A DNA stretch of 64,000 bases from an uncultured Thiohalocapsa sp. (GCF_913062725.1 NZ_CAJXWY010000018.1:1-64000), one strand, 5' to 3'; numbered from the stretch's first letter, positions 37,657-47,176 are shown. Notes: generated by a model not told the origin, from the letters alone. Program-made: numbers and translations.

Positions 37657-38586
37657 ATGCAATTCATAGGCACTTTGCTGGATGCGATCACCGCCACACC
37701 CGGCCTGCTGTTCGTCACCGTGCTGCTGCTGGGCCTCATCGTCGGCAGCTTCCTCAACGTGGTCATTCTGCGGCTACCACGGATCATGGAGCAGGAATGG
37801 CGGCGGGAGTGCGCGGCGCTGGCCGCCGCCGAGGCCGACCCCGCGGCCAACCCGGCACCGGAGGCGGTGGGCGCCGATGCATCCGCCACCGCCACGCTCA
37901 GTCTCGCTCACCCGGCTTCCCATTGTCCCCACTGCGGCCATCGTCTTCGCCCCTGGGAGAATATTCCGGTGCTGAGCTGGCTGCTGCTGCGCGGTCGCTG
38001 CAGTGCCTGCTCGCGCGCCATTTCCTGGCGCTATCCCGCCGTGGAAGTCTTCACCGCCCTGCTCTCGCTGCTGGTGGTCTGGCATTTCGGGCCGACAGCC
38101 CAGGCGGCGGCGGCCCTGGTGCTCACCTGGGGACTGGTGGCGCTCGCCGTCATCGATGCCGACACCCAGCTCCTGCCGGACGATCTCACCCTGCCGCTGT
38201 TGTGGCTCGGGCTGCTGCTGAGCTTGTGGGACGTGTTCGCCGACAGTCAGGCCGCCATCCTCGGCGCCGCCGCCGGCTATCTCAGTCTGTGGCTGGTATT
38301 CCACGCCTTCCGGCTACTGACGGGCAAAGACGGTATGGGCCACGGCGACTTCAAGCTGCTGGCGCTGTTCGGCGCCTGGATGGGCTGGCAGACGCTGGCG
38401 CAGATCATTGTGCTCTCGGCGGTGCCTGGTGCGCTGTTCGGGATCGCGCTCTTGCTGACGGGGCGCGCCGAGCGCGGCACACCCCTGCCCTTCGGGCCGT
38501 TCCTGGCCATCTCCGGCTGGGTCAACCTCTTGTGGGGCCCGGACATCGCCGCCGCCTATCTCGGCTGGAGCGGGCTCGGCGCCTAG
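37657..38586 (+). CDS. pilD: Prepilin leader peptidase/N-methyltransferase PilD
   Basis: PilD cleaves and N-methylates type IV prepilins and pseudopilins. The 309-residue product has the N-terminal GSFLNVVILRLPR motif, the zinc-binding cysteine pairs in HCPHCGHRLRPWENIPVLSW and RCSACSRAIS, and the two catalytic aspartates in LAVIDADTQLLPDD and GMGHGDFKLLAL (the GxGD motif). About eight hydrophobic segments are present. An Ala/Glu-rich insertion lies before the first Cys pair. It sits between pilC and coaE. Confidence 0.96.
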   Translation: MQFIGTLLDAITATPGLLFVTVLLLGLIVGSFLNVVILRLPRIMEQEWRRECAALAAAEADPAANPAPEAVGADASATATLSLAHPASHCPHCGHRLRPWENIPVLSWLLLRGRCSACSRAISWRYPAVEVFTALLSLLVVWHFGPTAQAAAALVLTWGLVALAVIDADTQLLPDDLTLPLLWLGLLLSLWDVFADSQAAILGAAAGYLSLWLVFHAFRLLTGKDGMGHGDFKLLALFGAWMGWQTLAQIIVLSAVPGALFGIALLLTGRAERGTPLPFGPFLAISGWVNLLWGPDIAAAYLGWSGLGA

Positions 38587-38669
38587 CGCCACCATGAGCG
38601 CGTGATAGTGTGCCGCCTGGCCCGTGGCGTGCGATGCCCTGGGCACCCCTGCACGATGAGAGGAAACTG

Positions 38670-39311
38670 ATGATGAGCCAGCGCTCGAGCCCCGGGCCCA
38701 CCGGCCGCACGCGTGCGTTCACCGTGGCGCTCACCGGCGGCATCGGCAGCGGCAAGAGCGCCGTGGCGGAGCTGTTTGCGGCACACGGCGTTACCGTCGT
38801 CGATGCCGACGTCATCTCCCATGCGCTGACGGCGCCCGGCGGCGCGGCCCTCGCCCCCATCAACCAGGCCTTCGGCGCGGCGGTCATCACCGCCGACGGC
38901 GCCCTGGACCGGGCCGCACTGCGCGAGCGGGTGTTCACGGACCCGCAGGCCCGCCGCCGACTCGAAGGCATCCTGCACCCGCTGATCCGCACGCGCATGC
39001 AGGCCGCGGTGGCGGCGGACGACGGCCCCTATGTGGTGCTCGCCATCCCGCTGCTGGTGGAGACGGGCCAGACCGACATGGCCGACCGCGTGCTGGTGGT
39101 GGACGCCCCCGAAGCCCTTTGCATCGAGCGCGTGGGCCGACGCAGCGGCCTCAGCCCCGAGCAGGTGCGTCGTATCATGGCGAGTCAGGCCAGCCGCGCC
39201 GAGCGGCTCGCCATCGCCGACGATGTCATCGAGAACACCGGCACGCGTGCCGACCTCGAGCCCGCCGTGCGCAGGCTGCACACCCGCTACCTCGCCCTCG
39301 CCGCCACCTGA
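38670..39311 (+). CDS. coaE: Dephospho-CoA kinase
   Basis: CoaE phosphorylates dephospho-CoA in the last step of coenzyme A synthesis. The ATG at 38670 follows AGAGGA by five bases. The 213-residue product has the P-loop ALTGGIGSGKSAV, the substrate-binding DADVISHALTAPGG, and the LID-like RRSGLSPEQVRRIMASQAS. The pilBCD-coaE order is common in gammaproteobacteria. A zinc-binding YacG protein often follows in such clusters; none is present here, where a ClC channel comes next. Confidence 0.95.
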   Translation: MMSQRSSPGPTGRTRAFTVALTGGIGSGKSAVAELFAAHGVTVVDADVISHALTAPGGAALAPINQAFGAAVITADGALDRAALRERVFTDPQARRRLEGILHPLIRTRMQAAVAADDGPYVVLAIPLLVETGQTDMADRVLVVDAPEALCIERVGRRSGLSPEQVRRIMASQASRAERLAIADDVIENTGTRADLEPAVRRLHTRYLALAAT

Positions 39312-39409
39312 GTCCCTGCCCCATCGCGCTCACCCCCAGCCCCGGGAATCCGCCGCCATGACACCCGCGGCCCCCAGCTGGCATCGGCGTCCGGTTAGAA
39401 TGGCTGCGC

Positions 39410-40693
39410 ATGGACCACGACCATGCCGCCTCACTGCGCCTCACCCTGCTCGGTGCCATCAGCGGGCTGCTCGCCGCCCTGGTGGTCCTTGCCTTCCGCA
39501 GCGCCATCGAGTGGGGGCACTGGCTGTTACTGCCGGGCGCCGCGGCCGACGGCTACGAGGCGCTGCCGGCGAGTGCACGCCTGGCGCTGCCGCTGGCCGC
39601 GGGCCTGCTGCTGGGCATCGCCTTCGACCTCCTGCCCCGCCGCCAGCGCGAGGTGGGAGTCACCCATGTGCTCAAGCATCTGCAGCCACCGGGCCGGGAG
39701 CGACTGCCGCTGTCCAACATGCTGGTGCAGTTCGGCGCCGCCGTGGTGGCCATCGTCGGCGGGCATTCCGTCGACCGCGAGGGGCCCGCGGTCCATCTGG
39801 GTGCCGGCAGCGCAAGCTTCGTCGGCTCCTGGCTGGGCCTCGACGCCGAGGAGGAGCGCACCCTGCTCGCCGCCGGCGCCGCCGCAGCCATCGCCGCCGC
39901 CTTCGACACACCACTCGCCGGCGTCGTCTTCAGCATCGAGGTGCTGCGCATCCGCTACCAGGTGACCCGCTTCCTGCCGGTCATCGTCGCCGCCGTCACC
40001 GGTGCCATGGCCAGCCGTATGCTGTCGCTGCAGCACCCGGGCGTGCCCGTGGTGCCCGAGCACCTGGGCGCACACTGGGAAATCCTGGCCATGCTCGCCC
40101 TCGGCGGCGGCATCGGCTTGCTGGCGGTGGCCTTCTCGGCATTGGCGATCCGCCTGCTGCGACGCACGGGTGGCTGGCCCTGCAGTGTCACCTTTACCCT
40201 GGCCGGTCTGGTCACCGGCATCCTGGCACTGGCAACCCCGCAGATCATGGGCATCAGCTACGACACCCTGGCGCTGATGTTACTGGGTCAGGCGGAGTTG
40301 GTCGTGGTATTGCCACTCGTGGCCACCAAGCTCATCGCCACCGCCGTGAGCATTGGCCTGCGGGTGCCGGGCGGCCTGATCGGCCCGACGCTGTTCATCG
40401 GCGGCGCCGCCGGCTCCACACTCGGCCTGCTGCTGGCCGCCACCGGTGTCGAGCAGGCCGCATCGGCGGGCTTCTACGCCACCATCGGCATGGCGGCCAT
40501 GATGGGCGCCACACTGCGGGCACCGCTCGCGGCCCTGACGGCGCTGCTGGAGCTGACCGCCAATCCCAACATCATTCTCCCGGGGATGCTGGCCGTGGCC
40601 ACGGCGGAGCTGGTCAGTCGCGCCTGGCGCGGCGAGCGATCGGTGTTCGAGCTGTTATTGAACGCGCAGCCGACGGATACCCCTAAACACTAG
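39410..40693 (+). CDS. ClC-family chloride channel or antiporter
   Basis: The 427-residue polytopic protein has the ClC signature segments: GGHSVDREGPAVHLGAG, which includes the gating Glu of REGP, then FDTPLAGVVFSIEVL and VPGGLIGPTLFIGGAAG, and MMGATLRAPLAALTALLE. The first glycine of the classic GREGP motif is replaced by Asp (DREGP). There is no C-terminal CBS pair. ClC proteins of this type move chloride or fluoride, some with proton exchange. Transport mode cannot be read from sequence. The gene stands alone after coaE. Confidence 0.92.
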   Translation: MDHDHAASLRLTLLGAISGLLAALVVLAFRSAIEWGHWLLLPGAAADGYEALPASARLALPLAAGLLLGIAFDLLPRRQREVGVTHVLKHLQPPGRERLPLSNMLVQFGAAVVAIVGGHSVDREGPAVHLGAGSASFVGSWLGLDAEEERTLLAAGAAAAIAAAFDTPLAGVVFSIEVLRIRYQVTRFLPVIVAAVTGAMASRMLSLQHPGVPVVPEHLGAHWEILAMLALGGGIGLLAVAFSALAIRLLRRTGGWPCSVTFTLAGLVTGILALATPQIMGISYDTLALMLLGQAELVVVLPLVATKLIATAVSIGLRVPGGLIGPTLFIGGAAGSTLGLLLAATGVEQAASAGFYATIGMAAMMGATLRAPLAALTALLELTANPNIILPGMLAVATAELVSRAWRGERSVFELLLNAQPTDTPKH

Positions 40694-40826
40694 AAACTTC
40701 AAGGGATTACCGCTCAGCGGACAAGACTTGATCTGCGTCGGAAAACTGGGATAGGTTCTTTGTACACGTCGCTGTCTGTCACGGGATTCGACGTGTTCGG
40801 CCAACCACCGACAGGAGATGAAAGTC

Positions 40827-41066
40827 ATGCACATCCCTCTCATCAGCCGGTCTCTCGTCGTGACCGCTGCCCTACTGCTCGGCGCAGTCACACCTGCCAT
40901 GGCCGCAGAGTGCAAGGGCATGGAAAAGAACAGCTGCGAGCGCAATGAAAGTCGATGTACGTGGGTGAACGGCTATACGCGCGGTGATGGTGTCAAGGTG
41001 AGCGGTTACTGCCGCAGCAAGGGTGGGAAGAAATCCAGCAGCACCACCAGCAGTACCGAAAGCTAA
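40827..41066 (+). CDS. Small secreted cysteine-containing protein
   Basis: GGAG lies nine bases before the ATG at 40827; an in-frame ATG at 40818 is too close to it. The product has a signal peptide, MHIPLISRSLVVTAALLLGA, cleaved near AMA-AEC. The mature part of about 50 residues contains four cysteines in CKGMEKNSCERNESRCTWVN and VSGYCRSKGG, and a Lys/Ser/Thr-rich tail. Such CKG...C...CSWV...GYCR proteins recur in proteobacteria without known role. A promoter-like TTGATC with a spaced ATAGGT lies at about 40727-40756. It is likely periplasmic with two disulfides. Confidence 0.75.
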   Translation: MHIPLISRSLVVTAALLLGAVTPAMAAECKGMEKNSCERNESRCTWVNGYTRGDGVKVSGYCRSKGGKKSSSTTSSTES

Positions 41067-41169
41067 GCATCGCTCCTGCCCATGGGCAGCGGCCCGGGCC
41101 CTGTGCCGGGCCGTCAATGCGCACCCACAAGGACCGCCGGAAGGGCGTTGCGCAGTCCGCGCGCCGCTG

Positions 41170-41931
41170 TCAACCGCCCCCGGACCCGGCGAGGGCATCG
41201 GCGAGTCGCTGCCCTTCGCCAAAGTCCAGCGTGCCCTCGTAAATGGCCCGGCCGGTGATGGCGCCGAGGATGCCTCCACCGGCGCCGCGGTCGGCGACGG
41301 TGGCCAGTGCCCGCACATCCTCCAGACTGGTAATGCCGCCGGAGGCGATGACGGGCACGGCGATGGCATCGGCGAGCCCGACGGTGGCCTCGACGTTTGG
41401 ACCCGTCAGCATGCCATCGCGGCCGATGTCGGTGTAGACGATCGCCGCGACGCCGTCGCTCTCGAAGCGACGCGCCAACTCCTGTACGCGGTGGTCGGTG
41501 ACCACGGCCCAGCCGTTGATGGCCACTTGTCCGTCTTTGGCGTCCAGCCCGACGATCACGTTGTTTGGGAAGGCGTGGCAGGCGCGGGCGACGAAGTCGG
41601 GCTCTTTCACCGCCTGGGTGCCGATGATGCACCAGGTCACGCCCGCGTCCAGATAGGCGGCGATGGTGCGCTCATCACGAATACCGCCGCCCACCTGGAT
41701 GGGCAGGTCGGGACAGGCGGCGGCGATGGCGCGGATGGCGTCACCGTTGACGGGCGCCCCGGCGAAGGCGCCGTTGAGGTCCACCAGGTGCAGCCGGCGG
41801 GCGCCGGCATCGCGCCAGCGCACGGCGACGGCGACGGGGTCGTCGCCGAAGACCGTTTCGTCGTCCATGCGGCCCTGGCGCAGGCGCACACATTTGCCGT
41901 CTTTGAGATCAATAGCCGGGATCAGGAGCAT
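41170..41931 (-). CDS. hisA: Phosphoribosylformimino-5-aminoimidazole carboxamide ribotide isomerase HisA
   Basis: HisA performs the Amadori isomerisation in histidine synthesis. The 253-residue TIM barrel begins [20 protein letters not shown], with the catalytic Asp in AIDL. It has the second catalytic Asp in [15 protein letters not shown] and phosphate-binding glycines in QVGGGIR and ASGGITS. It lies 82 bases after hisB. The usual order hisB-hisH-hisA-hisF is broken: neither hisH nor hisF is here, so those glutaminase/cyclase genes must be elsewhere. Confidence 0.96.
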   Translation of the reverse strand: MLLIPAIDLKDGKCVRLRQGRMDDETVFGDDPVAVAVRWRDAGARRLHLVDLNGAFAGAPVNGDAIRAIAAACPDLPIQVGGGIRDERTIAAYLDAGVTWCIIGTQAVKEPDFVARACHAFPNNVIVGLDAKDGQVAINGWAVVTDHRVQELARRFESDGVAAIVYTDIGRDGMLTGPNVEATVGLADAIAVPVIASGGITSLEDVRALATVADRGAGGGILGAITGRAIYEGTLDFGEGQRLADALAGSGGG

Positions 41932-42013
41932 GGCGGACTCGGGCGTTTGGGAGTAGGCAATCGGGCTAACGCCGGTGCTGGGCGTGGAGCGTGCTGCTTG
42001 TGCTGCGTGTGCT

Positions 42014-42634
42014 TTAGAGGGCGCCTTTCGTCGACGGCGTCATATCACCCATGCGTGGGTCCGGCTCCACCGCCATCCGCAGCGCCCGACCGAAGGCCTT
42101 GAACACGGTCTCGGCCTGGTGGTGGGCGTTGAGGCCGCGCAGATTGTCGATGTGCAGGGTCAGCGCCGCATGGTTGGTGAGCCCCTGAAAGAACTCCCGC
42201 AGCAGGTCCACATCGAAGTCACCGATGCGTGCACGCGTGTAGTCGATGTTGTAGGTCAGCATGGGCCGCCCGGAGAGATCCACCACCACCCGCGACAGGG
42301 CCTCGTCCAGGGGAACGTAGGCGTGGCCGTAGCGGCGGATGCCGCGCTTGTCGCCGAGGGCCTGCGCCAGCGCCTGCCCCAGGGTGATGCCGACGTCCTC
42401 GACGGTGTGGTGGGCGTCGATGTGCAAATCGCCGTCGGCTTCGATGTCGAGGTCCAGCAGGCCATGGCGGGCGATCTGATCCAGCATATGCTCCAAAAAG
42501 GGCACGCGGGTGCGGAAGCTCCCGCGGCCGCTGCCGTCCAGATCCAAGGCGACGCGGATCTGGGTCTCGAGGGTGTTGCGCTCGACTTGGACGGCGCGAC
42601 GGGGCGCCGGGGAATGCGCGGTATGCTCGTTCAT
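42014..42634 (-). CDS. hisB: Imidazoleglycerol-phosphate dehydratase HisB
   Basis: HisB dehydrates imidazoleglycerol phosphate using manganese. The 206-residue product is the monofunctional type, lacking the HAD phosphatase domain of E. coli HisB. Metal-binding His/Glu clusters are visible: [27 protein letters not shown] and the C-terminal [17 protein letters not shown]. It heads a two-gene leftward unit with hisA. The histidinol-phosphate phosphatase must be encoded elsewhere. Confidence 0.96.
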   Translation of the reverse strand: MNEHTAHSPAPRRAVQVERNTLETQIRVALDLDGSGRGSFRTRVPFLEHMLDQIARHGLLDLDIEADGDLHIDAHHTVEDVGITLGQALAQALGDKRGIRRYGHAYVPLDEALSRVVVDLSGRPMLTYNIDYTRARIGDFDVDLLREFFQGLTNHAALTLHIDNLRGLNAHHQAETVFKAFGRALRMAVEPDPRMGDMTPSTKGAL

Positions 42635-42782
42635 GGGGTGTCAGACGGCGGTTGCATCCGGACATTTAACCATAGCGGGCGGGCTGCCCGCAGCCGCTCG
42701 CCTGCGAGCACCGAAACCCCAGCGATCGCTTGTATATACTCAGGGAAAGGCTCGATAGAAGCAGACGACGAGGAGTGATCCA

Positions 42783-45458
42783 ATGGCGATTGACGAGCGC
42801 CCGCAGACGTCATGCCCGCCGCTGCTCGTCGACTATCGCCAGGACGATGCCATCTTTACCCTCGACCCACAGGGCCGGGTGCAGAGTTGGAGCGCCGCCG
42901 CCCAACGCCTGCTTGGCTACTCGACGCGGGAAGCGATCGGTGCGCGCTGCGAGCGCTTCTACACCGCGGAGGATATCGCCGGCGGCGTGCCCGCCCGGGA
43001 ACTGCGCCAAGCCCTGGCAACGGGCCAGGCGGCGCAGGCCCACTGGTACGTCCGCAAGGACGGCTCGCGTTGCTGGTGTGGCGACGTAACGACCCTGCTC
43101 GCGCGCGGCGATGGCAGTCCGCACGGCTTCGTGAAGTGCCTGTGCAGCTCAGCGGCCGCGGCGCAGCCGGCAGATCTGCGCGGCGACGCCATCGCCTACG
43201 CCGAGGGTATCGTGGAGACGGTGCGCGAGCCGCTGCTGATCCTCGACGGCCAGCTCAGGGTGCGCAGCGCCAACGGCGCCTTTTACCGAACCTTTCACGT
43301 CTCACCCCAGGACACCGAGGGGCGGCGCCTGTACGACCTCGGCAACGGGCAATGGGATATTGCGCGCCTGCACGCCCTGCTCGAAGAGATCCTGCCCCAG
43401 CACGCCACGTTCGACGACTTCGACGTGGAGCACGACTTCCCCGGCATCGGGCGCAAGATCATGCTGCTGAATGCCCGCAAGCTGCGCTACGCGGATGCAG
43501 CGCTGATCCTGCTGGCCATCGAGGATGTGACCGAGCGGCGGCGGGCGGAGACGCAGCGCCAGGCCCTCGAGACCCGCTTCACCGCCCTCGTGAAGAACGT
43601 CAAGGACCATTCCATCTTCACCCTGGATCCCGAGGGGCGAATCACCAGCTGGAATATCGCCGCCGAGCATGTCCTCGGTTTTACCGAAGCCGAGGTGCTC
43701 GGTCAGCACTTTGCCATCATCTTCACCCCCGACGATCGACGACGGGGCCTGCCCCAGGCGGAGCTGCGCATGGCGCGGGCGCAGGGCCGGGCCGAGGACG
43801 AGCGTTGGCACCTGCGCAAGGGCGGGGAGCGGTTCTGGGCGCTTGGAATCGTCAGCGCCCTGTACGACGTCGATGGCCGGCTCACCGGCTTCTCGAAGAT
43901 CCTGCGGGACATGACCGAGCGTAAGCGGGCCGAGCAGGCGCTGCGCGACAGCGCGGCCAAGTACCGTTCCCTGTTCGAGTCCATCGACGAGGGCTTCTGC
44001 ATCATCGCACTGATATTCGATGACGACGCGCAGCCGGTGGACTATCGATTTCTGGAAGTCAACCCGGCATTCGAGCGCCAAACCGGCCTCGTCGACGTGC
44101 CGGGCAAGACGCTCCGCGAGGTCCTGCCGGCGAGCGAGGCATATTGGATCGAGACCTATGCGCGCGTGGCGCTCACCGGCGAGCCGACGCGCTTCGTCAA
44201 TTACGGCGCCCCCCTCGGGCGCTGGTTCGACGTCTACGCCTGGCGCCATGGCGAGCCGCAGGACCGCCAGGTCGCCATCCTTTTCAACGACATTACCAGC
44301 CGCAAGCGGGCCGAGGAGGCGCTGCGCGAGCGCGAGGAGCAGCTGCGGGCCCTGGCGAGCCGGCTCAGTGAGACCGAGCAGCGTGAGCGCAAACGGCTCG
44401 CGGCGATCCTCCACGACCATATCCAGCAGCTGATGGTGGCAGCGCGCATGCAAGTCGGTGCGCTGCGGCGCAACATCAGCAGCCCCGAGCGCGCCAGCAC
44501 CATCGCGCAGGGGGTGGAGGATATTCTGAACGAAGCCCTGGAAGCATCGCGCTCCCTCGTCGTTGAGCTGAGCCCACCCGTGCTGGCAGAGGCCGGGCTG
44601 CTGGAGGCACTGAAATGGCTCGCCGCGCGGATGCAAAAGCAGCATGCGCTGAGCGTGCGCCTGCACACGCAGATGGCGGTGGAGCCCGTGGCAGAGGATG
44701 TCCGGCTGCTGATCTTCGAATGCGTGCGCGAGCTACTGCTGAACACCGTCAAGCACGCCGGTGTTACCGCGGTGGACGTCTCCCTCAGGCGCAGCAGCGA
44801 GACCGAAATCACCGTGGTGGTACGCGATGCCGGCAAAGGCTTCGATCCGGATCTCCTCAGCCAGCGCCGCGTCGACGAGCGCGGCTTCGGTCTGTTCAGT
44901 ATTCAGGAGCGCTTGGCTCACCTCGGGGGCTACATGGCGATGGAAAGCACGCCCGGCCGCGGTACCCGGGTGACGCTGTGCGTGCCCGTGGCCAAAGCGG
45001 AGTCGCCGGCGGATGGGCCGGCGACCGGGGCCGCGACGACACCGGCGAAGACGCTGCGCATCACCCACCGGCCACAGGCGTGCCGGGTGCTCATCGTCGA
45101 CGACCATCCGCTCATGCGCGAGGGCCTGGCGCGGTTGTTCGAAGGCGAGCGCGACATCGAGGTGATCGGCCAAGCCAGCGACGGGCCCGAGGCCATCGCC
45201 GCCGCTGCGGCCCTGGCGCCGGATGTGGTGCTGATGGACGTGAACCTCGGCGACATGGACGGCATCGAAGCCACGCGTCGAATCCTCGCCCGGCAGCCCG
45301 AGGTCAAGGTGATTGGCTTGTCCATGCACATCGATGCCGCCGTGGCCGCGGCGATGCGCGCGGCGGGCGCCGTGGCGTACCTGCACAAGGGCGAGCACGC
45401 AGAATCGCTCATCGCCGCCATCCGCGCTTGCCGGGCGGGGCCGGCGTCGGCCGAATAG
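42783..45458 (+). CDS. Hybrid sensor histidine kinase: PAS domains, HisKA_3 kinase, receiver
   Basis: The 891-residue protein is a cytoplasmic sensor with no clear membrane span. Four PAS-like units run along the first 500 residues (for example IFTLDPQGRVQSWSAAAQRLLGY and IFTLDPEGRITSWNIAAEHVLGF), two of them followed by a PAC-type ERRRAE/ERKRAE helix. The kinase is of the NarX/HisKA_3 type with His544 in AAILHDHIQQL. An HATPase domain follows (ECVRELLLNTVKHAG, RGFGLFSIQERLAHLGG). A receiver with Asp819 in VVLMDVNLGDMDG closes the protein, which has no DNA-binding output domain. GAGGAG precedes the ATG. The signal and partner are unknown. Confidence 0.92.
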   Translation: MAIDERPQTSCPPLLVDYRQDDAIFTLDPQGRVQSWSAAAQRLLGYSTREAIGARCERFYTAEDIAGGVPARELRQALATGQAAQAHWYVRKDGSRCWCGDVTTLLARGDGSPHGFVKCLCSSAAAAQPADLRGDAIAYAEGIVETVREPLLILDGQLRVRSANGAFYRTFHVSPQDTEGRRLYDLGNGQWDIARLHALLEEILPQHATFDDFDVEHDFPGIGRKIMLLNARKLRYADAALILLAIEDVTERRRAETQRQALETRFTALVKNVKDHSIFTLDPEGRITSWNIAAEHVLGFTEAEVLGQHFAIIFTPDDRRRGLPQAELRMARAQGRAEDERWHLRKGGERFWALGIVSALYDVDGRLTGFSKILRDMTERKRAEQALRDSAAKYRSLFESIDEGFCIIALIFDDDAQPVDYRFLEVNPAFERQTGLVDVPGKTLREVLPASEAYWIETYARVALTGEPTRFVNYGAPLGRWFDVYAWRHGEPQDRQVAILFNDITSRKRAEEALREREEQLRALASRLSETEQRERKRLAAILHDHIQQLMVAARMQVGALRRNISSPERASTIAQGVEDILNEALEASRSLVVELSPPVLAEAGLLEALKWLAARMQKQHALSVRLHTQMAVEPVAEDVRLLIFECVRELLLNTVKHAGVTAVDVSLRRSSETEITVVVRDAGKGFDPDLLSQRRVDERGFGLFSIQERLAHLGGYMAMESTPGRGTRVTLCVPVAKAESPADGPATGAATTPAKTLRITHRPQACRVLIVDDHPLMREGLARLFEGERDIEVIGQASDGPEAIAAAAALAPDVVLMDVNLGDMDGIEATRRILARQPEVKVIGLSMHIDAAVAAAMRAAGAVAYLHKGEHAESLIAAIRACRAGPASAE

Positions 45459-45533
45459 ACCACTTCAGCGCTTGTGATCGGCCATCATCCGATGATCGCC
45501 GCGACCGACGTCTACCCATTGATGGGCACTGCC

Positions 45534-45971
45534 TCAACCTTCCAGCCAGAAGGTCACAGGCCCGTCGTTGATCAGTTGCACCCGCATATCGGCACCGAAG
45601 CGCCCGGTGGCGATGGGCTCGTGCATGTCCTTGGCATGGGCCACGAGATGGTGGAACAGCCGCGCCGCCATCGCCGGCGGCGCCGCGGACGTGAAGCTGG
45701 CGCGGGTGCCCTTGGCGGTGCTCGCGGCCAGCGTGAACTGCGGCACCAGCAGCAGACCGCCGCCAACCGCCCTAAGACTCAGATTCATCTTGCCGGCGTC
45801 GTCGGGGAACACGCGGTAGCCCAGCAGGCGCGCGAGCAGGCGCTCGGCACGGGCTTCGTCGTCGTGGGGCTGCACCCCGACCAGCACCAACAGGCCACGC
45901 TGGATGGCGCCGATGACGACGCCGTCCACCGCCACGCTGGCCTCGCTCACCCGCTGCAGCAGGCCGATCAT
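45534..45971 (-). CDS. dtd: D-aminoacyl-tRNA deacylase
   Basis: Dtd removes D-amino acids mischarged on tRNA. The ATG at 45971 overlaps the stop of the upstream gene (ATGA). The 145-residue product starts MIGLLQRVSEASVAVDG and contains the family motifs LLLVPQFTLAA with the SQ/PQ-type active-site strand and the C-terminal NDGPVTFWLE (Gly-Pro of the cross-subunit GP motif). It is the second gene of a two-gene leftward unit with pip. Confidence 0.95.
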   Translation of the reverse strand: MIGLLQRVSEASVAVDGVVIGAIQRGLLVLVGVQPHDDEARAERLLARLLGYRVFPDDAGKMNLSLRAVGGGLLLVPQFTLAASTAKGTRASFTSAAPPAMAARLFHHLVAHAKDMHEPIATGRFGADMRVQLINDGPVTFWLEG

Positions 45972-46945
45972 GCCGGCGCCGAAAGGCGGTCCGCAAAGCC
46001 CTGGGTGGCCGCCACCAAAGCGGCGGCAATCCCCGGCTCGAAGGCGGCGTGTCCGGCATCGGCGATGACCTGGAAATCTGCCTTGGGCCAGGCCTGGTGC
46101 AATTCCCACGCGGACTGGAGCGGGCAGATGGCATCGTAGCGCCCGTGCACGATGACACCCGGGATATCCGCCAGCCGCGGGGCATCCCGCAGCAATTGCT
46201 CGGGCGCCAGAAAGGCATTGTTGACGAAGTAGTGACACTCGATGCGCGCAAGGCTCAGGGCCAGGTGGTGGTTGGCGAAGGCGCCGCGGATGCCGGCGTC
46301 CGGCAGCAAGGTGGCGCAACGCCCCTCCCAGATGGACCAGGCCTGGGCGGCGCGGTGCATGGCCGCGGCGTCGTCGCCGGTGAGCCGGCGGTGGTAGGCC
46401 TGTACCAGATCGCCGTGCTCAGCCGCCGCAATGGGTGCCAGGAAGTCGCGCCAGTAGTCCGGGAACAACAGGCTGGCGCCATGCTGGTAGAACCACTGGA
46501 TCTCCCAGGGCCGGCACAGGAAAATGCCGCGCAGCACCAGGGCCGTCACCCGCTCGGGATGGGTCTCGGCGTAGGCCAGCGCGAGCGTCGAGCCCCAGGA
46601 GCCGCCGAACACCAGCCAGCGCTCGAGGCCGAGATGGGCGCGGATACGCTCCATATCCGCCACCAGGTCCCAGGTGGTGTTGTGCTCGAGGCCCGCGTGG
46701 GGCGTGGAGCGTCCGCAGCCGCGCTGGTCGAAGAGCACCAGGCGCCAGCGCGAGGGGTCGAAGAAGCGCCTGTGGGTGGGCCCGCAACCGGCACCGGGAC
46801 CGCCGTGCAGGAATACCGCGGGCAGTCCTTCGGGGTTGCCACACTCTTCCACATAAAGCGTATGGCCCTCCCCCACGGCAAGCCGATGCTGTGCATAGGG
46901 CTCGAGGGGCGGGAACAGCGGATTGGGTCGTGAGGCGTCTTGCAT
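45968..46945 (-). CDS. pip: Prolyl aminopeptidase (alpha/beta hydrolase)
   Basis: The enzyme releases N-terminal proline from peptides. The ATG at 46945 (MQDASRPNPLFPPLEPYAQ) gives 325 residues, the normal size. An alpha/beta-hydrolase oxyanion motif HGGPGAGC is followed by FDQRGCGRSTPHA, the nucleophile elbow FGGSWGSTLALAYAE with the catalytic Ser, the late Asp in VHGRYDAICP, and the His in ADAGHAAFEPG. All three triad residues are present. It is coupled to dtd by a four-base overlap. Confidence 0.95.
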   Translation of the reverse strand: MQDASRPNPLFPPLEPYAQHRLAVGEGHTLYVEECGNPEGLPAVFLHGGPGAGCGPTHRRFFDPSRWRLVLFDQRGCGRSTPHAGLEHNTTWDLVADMERIRAHLGLERWLVFGGSWGSTLALAYAETHPERVTALVLRGIFLCRPWEIQWFYQHGASLLFPDYWRDFLAPIAAAEHGDLVQAYHRRLTGDDAAAMHRAAQAWSIWEGRCATLLPDAGIRGAFANHHLALSLARIECHYFVNNAFLAPEQLLRDAPRLADIPGVIVHGRYDAICPLQSAWELHQAWPKADFQVIADAGHAAFEPGIAAALVAATQGFADRLSAPA

Positions 46946-47028
46946 GCGAAGCTCGGGCTCGGCGACGAGGTGAGTATGAGAGTTGGGCCGTCGGCCACTG
47001 ATCCCACCCCGCAAGCCCAGCGGTCCAG

Positions 47029-47176
47029 CCTTCCGCATAGTGGCCCTGCATCAGCAGCAGCATGCCCATCGGCGCCCGGTGATTGCCTTGGCGGCCGCAG
47101 TGCAGTCGCCCCCGCACCTGCTCGCCGGTCAGCCCCAGCGAACAGCGCCTCGCCGTAGGGCTAGCTCAGCCCGGGC
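47029..47176. repeat. Chimeric duplicated fragment of the downstream TPR locus
   Basis: Bases 47029-47068 match 49553-49592, inside the TPR/glycosyltransferase-like gene, without difference. They are joined at GCCCA to bases 47064-47176, which match 51071-51182, the intergenic sequence upstream of that gene, at roughly nine positions in ten. The two sources are 1.5 kb apart, so the fragment is a shortened second copy with a deletion at a five-base shared sequence. The last codons and stop of the DUF4143 gene fall inside it. Confidence 0.85.

Noticed and set aside
35956-37662. A 568-codon minus-strand frame opposite pilC
   Set aside because: Codon shadow of pilB/pilC; no recognisable domain.
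45459-45533. Possible bidirectional terminator between the PAS kinase and dtd
   Set aside because: Only a five-base ATCAT/ATGAT repeat is present, with no T tract.
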